Positions 8,094-13,547 of a DNA stretch of 53,429 bases are shown here, one piece after another. A program made the position numbers and the translations under genes. Within the stretch, counting starts at the first letter, position 1. The number at the start of each line of letters is the position of its first letter. The stretch is from Parvibaculum sp. Lineage in GTDB: Bacteria; Pseudomonadota; Alphaproteobacteria; Parvibaculales; Parvibaculaceae. The notes under the pieces were generated by a model. The model made no database searches. It had not been told where the DNA came from and saw nothing but the letters and a program-made list of their open reading frames with translations. Location: positions 1 through 53,429 of the forward strand of contig NZ_JAUYUS010000071.1 of NCBI RefSeq assembly GCF_030694575.1, given 5' to 3'.

Positions 8094-8170
8094 CGGGAAC
8101 TTCCGGGAACATGCGGGAACTTAAATGATTTAACGAATACTTGCGGGACTGTTGATGAACAATCGGGATA
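8094..8170 (+). promoter_or_regulatory. Phased CGGGAAC direct-repeat array, copy 1
   Basis: CGGGAAC occurs exactly at 8094, 8104 and 8114, so the repeats are 10 bp apart. Degenerate copies CGGGACT (8144) and CGGGATA (8164) stay in the same 10-bp register. The array is upstream of the leftward operon. The same motif with the same period recurs at 21683 and 28023. In-phase direct repeats suggest a protein that binds cooperatively along one DNA face; an excisionase/Cox-like protein is the inferred ligand. Confidence 0.7.
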
Positions 8171-8362
8171 GTAAGTATTTTCAGGAGGTGGCGATGAAAT
8201 CCCGACCGTTACCGCGCGGGCCGTTGAAATCATTGGGGAATTTGGAAGGAGTGACGGTCACAAAAAAAGCGTTACCCCGACCGTTACCGCCTAAGTCATT
8301 GATTTTGTTGTCTTATATAATATAAGTAACGGAGTAACGGTAATATATATATAGACGTTACA

Positions 8363-8403
8363 CATGCGCGCGCTCATGTGCGCGCTCATGCGCATGCGCA
8401 CGC
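8363..8403. repeat. Alternating purine-pyrimidine tract with 12-bp repeat
   Basis: GCGCGCTCATG is repeated at 8368 and 8380, and the tract around it (CATGCGCGCG... GCGCATGCGCACGC) is almost wholly alternating purine/pyrimidine. It follows directly on the AT-rich stretch inside the CGTTACC cluster. Such DNA melts or adopts left-handed form under superhelical stress, which would fit an origin; this role is inferred. Confidence 0.5.
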
Positions 8404-8528
8404 AATAGGGTGGTGTGTTCCGGAAAACCGTTACTTCCGTTACCAATTACGAATAGCTTAATAGTTTGAATGACTTACGCAGTAACGGACCCCGTTACCG
8501 AGGCCGTTACCGCGTAACTCTTCCGAAA

Positions 8529-8541
8529 TGTACCAAGTACA
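8529..8541. promoter_or_regulatory. TGTAC-N3-GTACA palindrome, site 1
   Basis: TGTAC-CAA-GTACA, with flanking A/T extending the dyad by one base on each side. The same 13-bp pattern occurs at 8803, 21639 and 22419. It is probably an operator for a phage HTH repressor. Confidence 0.55.
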
Positions 8542-8802
8542 TCATGGGCTTGCGATATTCAGTCAACGGATTAACAGTCGATTGTTACCGTTGATTTTCT
8601 TCGCCGTTACCGTTTTTGCTCCAAATCTGAAGCACTTCATGGTTCGCGCCTGCCCGCGGGAAGCGCCGCCTGGCCGCGCGCGAGGTGGAACGGGGCGGGG
8701 CTTGGGTTGGACGCCGTACAAGCCGGCGGTGTGGCGGCAGAGACACTAAATGCCAATATATCGAGAAAGTATCGCTTCGGAGACGTTTTCCGATTGCGGA
8801 CT

Positions 8803-8815
8803 TGTACCGAGTACA
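8803..8815. promoter_or_regulatory. TGTAC-N3-GTACA palindrome, site 2
   Basis: TGTAC-CGA-GTACA, extended to TTGTAC...GTACAA. It lies about 110 bp upstream of the first gene of the rightward operon (8927) and is well placed to control its promoter. Confidence 0.6.
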
Positions 8816-8856
8816 ATACAGTTTGATTCAAGGGCGGACGAACGGTAGCCCCCAGA

Positions 8857-8903
8857 TGCCCGGCGGGGACGCTCCCCCACCCATCCCAGAGCCCCGCCGG
8901 GCA
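8857..8903 (+). promoter_or_regulatory. Leader hairpin before the rightward operon
   Basis: TGCCCGGCGGGG (8857-8868) pairs perfectly with CCCCGCCGGGCA (8892-8903) across a 23-nt loop. The stem ends 12 nt before the GGAGGAGG ribosome site of the 8927 gene. It is not followed by a T-run, so RNA stability or translation control is more likely than termination. Confidence 0.45.
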
Positions 8904-8926
8904 CATTCCTTGGAGGAGGAATTCAA

Positions 8927-9370
8927 ATGAAAATCTGCCACATCATCATCGAACGGCACACGCTGGTTAAGGGAGCCAAGGTTCCCAACACCCTGATCGG
9001 AGCCATACCCGAAAACGAGGTCGACGCCGAGATCAAGGCGTTCATCAAGAATGCCTGCTGCGAGACCGTCCCCTTCAAGCGGGCGCGGGTTTTCGACACA
9101 GCGGCTTTTGAGGCCGATCACAACACCGAGCCCTTTCTGATCGTCACGCCTGAGACAATCAAGCAGGTGGCGAAGATCAGGGCCGAAGTCGAAGCCGGCA
9201 AGGCGCTCGCCAAGAAGGGTTTCGAAACGAACCACGGTGAAGGCTCTTGGGACCGGTTGACGGAATACCGGAAGGCCAACAACGCCAAGGCGCTGGACAG
9301 CATCTGCGTCGCGCTCGCCGCCGACGCCGCGAAGGCCGCCACACAACTGGTTCTGGAGGGCATCGAATGA
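8927..9370 (+). CDS. Hypothetical protein, first gene of rightward operon
   Basis: A 147-aa protein I do not recognise. It has a beta-rich N-terminal half (KICHIIIERHTLV) and an Ala/Glu-rich helical C-terminal half. The ribosome site GGAGGAGGAATTC is among the strongest in the prophage, and a long leader with a stable hairpin precedes it, so high or regulated expression is expected. Its stop overlaps the next start (ATGA). Confidence 0.6.
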   Translation: MKICHIIIERHTLVKGAKVPNTLIGAIPENEVDAEIKAFIKNACCETVPFKRARVFDTAAFEADHNTEPFLIVTPETIKQVAKIRAEVEAGKALAKKGFETNHGEGSWDRLTEYRKANNAKALDSICVALAADAAKAATQLVLEGIE

Positions 9371-9819
9371 GCGCCCTCAGCGAGGCCGTCGCACCTCTCT
9401 TGAAGAGGATGCCCGAAGACACGAGGCGCAAACTCATTGGTGCCGCCTATTCCGAAATTGTCGGCTACGACCCCCTCGCGGACGACGTCACCATGTCCCT
9501 TGAAGAAGGCGAAGAAAGCCTTCTGGGGATAATCGAGGAATACGTTGCCCAAGGGGCGAAAGACGAGGTTTTCCGTGGGGTCGCCAGAGCTGTGACGGTG
9601 GTCGACGAAAGCCCCAACCGCAACATTGCCGGCATGGCGCTCGCTTCCGCCCTCGTCAATCGGGAACTCGCAGACGTCAAGACGAGCGTCTACCAGAGGA
9701 TCATGCGCGACCTCGTGAGGGCCGGCATCGACATCACCAAGATCACCGTCATGAAAATCGCCAATGACGACACCATCGAATACAGCCTCTCCGACCTGGT
9801 CGACGTTATGACCGACTAA
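9367..9819 (+). CDS. Hypothetical protein
   Basis: A 150-aa acidic protein of unknown function, mainly helical by composition, with a segment GMALASALVNRELADVKTSVY in the middle. The start at 9367 is fixed by the ATGA overlap with the upstream gene; an in-frame extension further upstream lies wholly inside that gene and has unlikely composition. It is probably co-produced with the 8927 product. Two hairpins follow its stop. Confidence 0.6.
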   Translation: MSALSEAVAPLLKRMPEDTRRKLIGAAYSEIVGYDPLADDVTMSLEEGEESLLGIIEEYVAQGAKDEVFRGVARAVTVVDESPNRNIAGMALASALVNRELADVKTSVYQRIMRDLVRAGIDITKITVMKIANDDTIEYSLSDLVDVMTD

Positions 9820-9863
9820 CCCCGAATTCCGGGAGGGTTCCTCCTCCCCCTTCCCGGATGCCT

Positions 9864-9905
9864 GCCCCGGCGACACACCCCCCTCCTCCCCCGTGTCGCC
9901 GGGGC
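9864..9905 (+). terminator. Stable hairpin between 9819 and 9930 genes
   Basis: GCCCCGGCGACAC (9864-9876) pairs perfectly with GTGTCGCCGGGGC (9893-9905), loop 16 nt, followed only by TCATTT. A weaker 7-bp stem (9828-9834 with 9852-9858) precedes it. It may be an attenuator or partial terminator separating the first two genes from the rest of the operon; the T-run is too short for a confident call. Confidence 0.45.
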
Positions 9906-9929
9906 TCATTTAACCGAAGGATGCAAGCC

Positions 9930-10253
9930 GTGTTTGACAGCAATCCGCTCGACAGACCTCAGATGACGGAGACCCAGGCGCGGACCAAGCGTTTCGCGGC
10001 GCTCCGGTCACGAGCGAAGGCATGCTTCATGGTCGACCACCGTTCCAAGGCACATCCCGAGAGTCACACGCAATTCAGCTCATATGGCGACTTCCGAGAC
10101 AGTTACGTCGCCGAACTTATGGAGGCCCGCCGCGTGCTCTATCCGACGCGCCGCGAGGAACTTCAGAACCAGAAGCGGATCATGGAGATGTCGGACGCGC
10201 CGATCATGAACAACCCGCAGTATGCCAGAATCCTGAAGGAGCTTGGTGAATGA
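9930..10253 (+). CDS. Hypothetical protein
   Basis: A 107-aa basic, mostly helical protein of unknown function with a conserved-looking end (MNNPQYARILKELGE). Two starts are possible: ATG at 9921, where the GAAGG lies too close, and GTG at 9930, where GAAGG is 9 nt away; the second is preferred. Its stop overlaps the next gene (ATGA). Confidence 0.5.
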   Translation: MFDSNPLDRPQMTETQARTKRFAALRSRAKACFMVDHRSKAHPESHTQFSSYGDFRDSYVAELMEARRVLYPTRREELQNQKRIMEMSDAPIMNNPQYARILKELGE

Positions 10254-10621
10254 GCCGTCTCACAGAACACAATCAGATGCCAGAGCCGGAGAAATTCGGC
10301 GTCCGCCGCGCGCGCATCGCCGCCGCAAGGACAGCAGCCGAGCTGCGCGTTCTCGCCAGGGAATTTGGCTACGATGAATCGTGGATTCGCAATCTGATGC
10401 TCGCCCGCGAGAGGAAGAAGCGCAGCAGCGGAAAGAACCCGACCCCGCGATCCTTTCGCCTGGGGCCAGGCGACGTGAACCAGATCATCCGCAGTCACTT
10501 CCGGATCAAGCATCGGCTCCCGATGAAGGACTTCCACGTTCACGTCCAGCGGACGGGGATCGGAAATGCCTATGTCGAGATCAAGCGCCGTCCGATGAAG
10601 AAGAACGGGATAGTCAAATGA
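10250..10621 (+). CDS. Hypothetical basic protein
   Basis: A 123-aa, strongly basic protein. Residues 20-55 (RIAAARTAAELRVLAREFGYDESWIRNLM, split by a turn) could form a simple helix-turn-helix, so DNA binding is conceivable. The rest alternates basic and hydrophobic residues. It is linked by ATGA overlaps to both neighbours. No family recognised. Confidence 0.5.
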   Translation: MSRLTEHNQMPEPEKFGVRRARIAAARTAAELRVLAREFGYDESWIRNLMLARERKKRSSGKNPTPRSFRLGPGDVNQIIRSHFRIKHRLPMKDFHVHVQRTGIGNAYVEIKRRPMKKNGIVK

Positions 10622-11121
10622 GCATGTCCGAAACGAGAGACGGTGTTGGTGGGCAGGAAGTGATGGAATATCGCATCCCCCTCACCGAGAGGGAATCCAT
10701 CTTCGAGGTGGACACATTCCGCTGGGCAATCGGTCGAGACCAGCATAATTGGCTGACACCGACACAGCCGCGCCAGCGCCCGCGCCGCCGCTTCATAGAC
10801 GTCGTCGGCGCCTTCGAGCAGAGGATATTCCGCCTGGTGCTCGCGCCTCTCCTTTTCGCCGGCGCGCTCGCCGTTCGATGGTTCGGCCGCAGCGCTCGCC
10901 AGAAGCGCCGCGTCGAGCGCGAGCGCACGCACATCTTCTACAATTCCATCGCGCTTCAGGCTTCGTTCGGCGGGTATACGACCCAGCCGGAGCCGCCGAC
11001 GACGAAGGGGGGATATGCGGCCGTGACACAGGCGCATGACGCGGCTCTCCTGTGCAAGACTCTTCGGTCCACGATGGCGATTGGGGACAAGCCGACGAAA
11101 AAGAGCTGGTGGAGAAACTGA
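10618..11121 (+). CDS. Small putative membrane protein
   Basis: A 167-aa protein with one clear hydrophobic helix (FRLVLAPLLFAGALAVRWFG, about residues 75-94) between basic segments, so a single-pass inner-membrane protein is likely. The remainder is polar and ends in a Lys-rich tail (GDKPTKKSWWRN). The ATG at 10618 overlaps the previous stop (ATGA), which fixes the start; the same frame extends further upstream but inside another gene. Function unknown. Confidence 0.5.
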   Translation: MSMSETRDGVGGQEVMEYRIPLTERESIFEVDTFRWAIGRDQHNWLTPTQPRQRPRRRFIDVVGAFEQRIFRLVLAPLLFAGALAVRWFGRSARQKRRVERERTHIFYNSIALQASFGGYTTQPEPPTTKGGYAAVTQAHDAALLCKTLRSTMAIGDKPTKKSWWRN

Positions 11122-11303
11122 TGCCGGACATCACCCTTTGCACCAACTTCATGTGCCTGAAGCGTCACGATTGCCTGAGGTTCCGCGCCAAAGCAGCGGA
11201 GCACCAGTCCTATCAGACCTTCTATCCGGAAGACGACGGCACGTGCGAGTCGTTCCTCTCCATTCCGGAAGGCGCCAACCTTGCGTTGGAGACCACATCA
11301 TGA
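11121..11303 (+). CDS. Small cysteine-containing protein
   Basis: A 60-aa protein with four cysteines arranged as C7, C12, C18 and C39 (LCTNFMCLKRHDCLRFRA, then DGTCESF). This spacing suggests a small metal-binding or disulfide fold, seen in many short phage proteins of unknown role. The start at 11121 forms a TGATG with the upstream stop and has GGTGGAG upstream. Confidence 0.5.
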   Translation: MPDITLCTNFMCLKRHDCLRFRAKAAEHQSYQTFYPEDDGTCESFLSIPEGANLALETTS

Positions 11304-11581
11304 CCCGCCGTATGACGCCGGCGGAGCGTGGGGAATACCAGCAGGTCAGGGGCGCCGCCACCGAGCGCGCGAAGAAAGCGTTGAAGCCTGGCGACCGCAT
11401 CTCGCGCCGCATGTGCGGAGGTGCGAGTGGCACGTTCAGGTTTACCCATTGGGAGGGTGGTTGGGCTTGCGGAAAGACAGTCTCCGACTGCAGCGCCATG
11501 AACATCTACCGCGTGAACGGCAAGGACGTCGATTTCTCAAACGGCGGCGTCGACCACATCATCAAGGCGGTTAACGCATGA
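11300..11581 (+). CDS. Hypothetical protein
   Basis: A 93-aa protein of unknown function. The first half is basic and helical (ERGEYQQVRGAATERAKKAL); the second has two Gly- and Trp-rich strands (GTFRFTHWEGGWACGKT) and ends close to DHIIKAVN. ATGA overlaps link it to the genes on both sides. Confidence 0.5.
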   Translation: MTRRMTPAERGEYQQVRGAATERAKKALKPGDRISRRMCGGASGTFRFTHWEGGWACGKTVSDCSAMNIYRVNGKDVDFSNGGVDHIIKAVNA

Positions 11582-11997
11582 CCCTGACGACGCACGCCCT
11601 CTCTATCCGCCAGCCTTGGGCATGGGCGATCATCCACGCCGGCAAGGACGTCGAGAACCGCGACTGGCGGCCGTCGAATCCCGGATTGAAGTTCCGCGGG
11701 CCGGTGATGATCCACGCGTCGAAGGGCATGACGCGAGATGAATATGAAGGCTGCCTTCACGCATGCCACCAAATTAGCTACACGCACCCATTCCCGCCCG
11801 GACTCGCCATGCCGGCTTTCGACGATCTTCTCCGGGGCGGCATCGTCGGCACGGCAAAAATCGTCGACGTGGTGACGAAATCAGACTCGCCTTGGTTCTT
11901 TGGCCCCTGCGGTCTCATCCTCGAAGACGTCCGTCCCATCCCCTTCATCCCCTGCAAAGGAGCCTTGGGCTTCTTCAAACCGGAACTCCCCGCATGA
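11578..11997 (+). CDS. ASCH-domain protein
   Basis: The 139-aa protein starts with SIRQPWAWAIIHAGKDVENR, the signature of ASCH domains (PUA-like beta barrels that bind RNA or modified nucleotides), and keeps GPVMIHASKG, GGIVGTAKIVDVV and a final GALGFFK. Members include RNA-binding regulators and, in phages, proteins near nucleotide-modification genes. The exact ligand cannot be read from sequence. It is part of the tightly coupled rightward operon, just before a DNA adenine methylase. Confidence 0.75.
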   Translation: MTLTTHALSIRQPWAWAIIHAGKDVENRDWRPSNPGLKFRGPVMIHASKGMTRDEYEGCLHACHQISYTHPFPPGLAMPAFDDLLRGGIVGTAKIVDVVTKSDSPWFFGPCGLILEDVRPIPFIPCKGALGFFKPELPA

Positions 11998-12209
11998 CCG
12001 ATGCCCCACATCCCGAAGCCATAAAGGCGGCCGCGTCGATCATGGCGCGGCTACGCACCCGGCTCGAACTGCACAAGATCCTCGGGCCTGAGAAGCTGGA
12101 GGATGGAACACCGTGGATTGCGCCGGACGTTCAGGTGGTCATCGAGCACGACATGGCGATCACGATCGACGCCGCTATGAGGGAGGCAGAACATGAATCC
12201 GCCCCTTAA
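11994..12209 (+). CDS. Hypothetical small protein
   Basis: A 71-aa acidic helical protein (IKAAASIMARLRTRLELHKI) of unknown function. The start at 11994 is set by ATGA overlap with the ASCH gene, and its end overlaps the next start by 17 bp. Composition and coupling support it as real; no family recognised. Confidence 0.5.
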   Translation: MTDAPHPEAIKAAASIMARLRTRLELHKILGPEKLEDGTPWIAPDVQVVIEHDMAITIDAAMREAEHESAP

Positions 12210-12378
12210 GCTGAACACTCACGGGGGATCGTCCGTTATCGCGCACGGAACCGACGTCGTTTTCGAGTTCTGGATTGAGGGGCGAGAGCCGGCTGGAGAC
12301 ACGATCAGAATCTCCATGACGCCGGGCGCCGCACTCGGCATCATCGCGCTCGCAGCCCGCGCGACGGTGGCAGCTTGA
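12193..12378 (+). CDS. Hypothetical small protein
   Basis: A 61-aa protein, mainly beta by composition (DVVFEFWIEGREP, TIRISMT) with an Ala-rich C-terminal helix. A GGGAGG ribosome site lies just upstream of its ATG. Function unknown. Confidence 0.45.
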   Translation: MNPPLKLNTHGGSSVIAHGTDVVFEFWIEGREPAGDTIRISMTPGAALGIIALAARATVAA

Positions 12379-12394
12379 AACAGGCAGTTCAGCC

Positions 12395-13123
12395 ATGACC
12401 GGCGACCTCGGCATGGGCGGCCACCAGTCAGCCAACGCCTACACCGACGAATGGCTTACGCCACCCGAGATCGTCACGGCGCTGGGCCACTTCGACCTTG
12501 ACCCATGCTCGCCGATCGTCCGGCCCTGGCCGACCGTCGGCCGGCATTACACGGTCGAGGACAACGGCCTGATGCTTCCGTGGTTCGGCCGCGTCTGGTT
12601 GAACCCGCCCTATGGCAGCCAGACCGGCCGCTGGCTCGCGCGGCTCGTCACGCATGGCACTGGCACGGCGATGATCTTCGCGCGCACCGATACGGCGTTC
12701 TTCTTCAAGCACGTCTTCGAGGAAGCCTCAGCCCTCCTGTTCCTTCGCGGCCGCGTCCATTTCCACCATGTCGACGGACGGCTAGCGAAGGACAATTGCG
12801 GCGCCCCCTCCGTCCTAGTGGCCTATGGCGCCGGCGACGCTGAACGCCTGGCCTGCAGTGGCATGGACGGCAAATTCGTTCCCCTCCGCCTACCCCGTTT
12901 CTTCGCCATCACGGCCGCCGCCGCGGACCAGTCATGGTGCCAGGCGATCCTTGAAGTGCTCAACGGCCGCCCCGGCCCGGTGGCACTCGACGAACTGTAC
13001 AGCGCCATGTCCACCCACCCGAAGTCGGCCAAAAATCGTCACTGGCGCGAGAAGATACGCCAGACCCTTCAGCAGGGCCCCTTCCGTCGCGTCCGTAACG
13101 GAGTCTGGGAGGCAGCCGCGTAA
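12395..13123 (+). CDS. Phage DNA N6-adenine methyltransferase (Dam-type)
   Basis: The 242-aa protein has the hallmarks of the phage DNA N-6-adenine methyltransferase family: YTDEWLTPPEIVTALG near the start, FDLDPC, and the catalytic VWLNPPYG (NPPY). It would transfer a methyl group from S-adenosylmethionine to adenine in DNA, protecting phage DNA from host restriction or tuning gene control. Residues after 170 form an extra helical domain ending in a wing-like RRVRNGVWEA, perhaps a DNA-binding winged helix. It is the last gene of the coupled small-gene operon. Confidence 0.85.
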   Translation: MTGDLGMGGHQSANAYTDEWLTPPEIVTALGHFDLDPCSPIVRPWPTVGRHYTVEDNGLMLPWFGRVWLNPPYGSQTGRWLARLVTHGTGTAMIFARTDTAFFFKHVFEEASALLFLRGRVHFHHVDGRLAKDNCGAPSVLVAYGAGDAERLACSGMDGKFVPLRLPRFFAITAAAADQSWCQAILEVLNGRPGPVALDELYSAMSTHPKSAKNRHWREKIRQTLQQGPFRRVRNGVWEAAA

Positions 13124-13130
13124 ATTGTCT

Positions 13131-13220
13131 GGACGCTGAGCGTAGGACTTTGCTAGGACTGTGCCGCTGTTGCTGGGATGCAGCCACTAGAGGGGCCGAA
13201 ATGTTGAAATATCAGCGTCC
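13131..13220. promoter_or_regulatory. Separated inverted repeat upstream of XRE gene
   Basis: GGACGCTGA (13131-13139) and TCAGCGTCC (13212-13220) are exact complements 72 bp apart, and TAGGACT is directly repeated at 13143 and 13154. The pair sits in the 133-bp gap before the XRE gene and could be operator half-sites for autoregulation; this is inference. Confidence 0.35.
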
Positions 13221-13256
13221 GGATTCGTCTCAGTATTGTTGCATAGCGAGTAATTA

Positions 13257-13547
13257 ATGTCAGATGCCAAGAAGTTGCGCCGGTTTCGGGAACACCTGGG
13301 CCTGAAGCAGGATCAGGCCGCCGAGTTTCTGGGCGTTTCCGTCTATACCATCTCCTCCATAGAGGCCGACCGACGGCCTCTATCACCACCACAAGACGCC
13401 TATATTGACGCCATCCTCAACGATGAACTGTCAACCCACGACACGCCCTACATCATGCTCGGGAAGGCGATCACCGCCCTTGAGCTGGGAGACAGGGAAA
13501 CTGCCATAAAAATGTGCCAGTGCGCGCTCATCGTTCTCAACAGATAG
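13257..13547 (+). CDS. XRE-family HTH regulator
   Basis: A 96-aa protein whose first 60 residues are a Cro/CI-type helix-turn-helix: KLRRFREHLGLKQDQAAEFL then GVSVYTISSIEADRRPLS. The remainder is a helical tail that could serve for dimerisation. It stands alone between the rightward operon and the convergent primase-helicase gene, with its own 133-bp upstream gap. It may be a lysogeny repressor or an antirepressor-type regulator; its operator is not certain. Confidence 0.75.
   Translation: MSDAKKLRRFREHLGLKQDQAAEFLGVSVYTISSIEADRRPLSPPQDAYIDAILNDELSTHDTPYIMLGKAITALELGDRETAIKMCQCALIVLNR

Larger units (their letters stand above)
8206..8612. repeat. Iteron-like cluster of CGTTACC repeats
   Basis: CCGTTACCG occurs at 8206, 8281, 8492, 8504 and 8604 on the plus strand. 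CGTTAC or GTTACCG variants lie at 8270, 8356, 8428, 8438 and 8584, and inverted copies (GTAACGG) at 8326, 8334 and 8482. About 13 copies in 400 bp is far above chance for a heptamer. Between them lies an AT-rich stretch (8290-8355). Such arrays mark replication origins (iterons) or multi-site operators. Another CGTTACCG lies near the integrase at 27916-27923 (inverted). Confidence 0.75.
7963..8926. other. Large non-coding control region between divergent operons
   Basis: No convincing gene is seen in these 964 bases; the short open frames have poor codon use and overlap the repeats. In order it holds a phased CGGGAAC array (8094-8170), a cluster of CGTTACC repeats (8206-8612) interrupted by AT-rich DNA (8290-8355) and a purine-pyrimidine alternating tract (8363-8403), two TGTAC-N3-GTACA palindromes, a GC-rich stretch (8645-8740) and a 12-bp leader hairpin before the 8927 gene. 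It probably contains the promoters of both flanking operons and perhaps the replication origin. Confidence 0.75.

Noticed and set aside
7955-8233. 92-aa minus-strand frame in the control gap
   Set aside because: It overlaps the phased repeat array and the next gene start; the translated sequence has no gene-like character.
8685-8930. 81-aa plus-strand frame before the 8927 gene
   Set aside because: It runs through the hairpin and ribosome site of the 8927 gene; Arg/Pro/Gly-rich composition is typical of non-coding GC-rich DNA.
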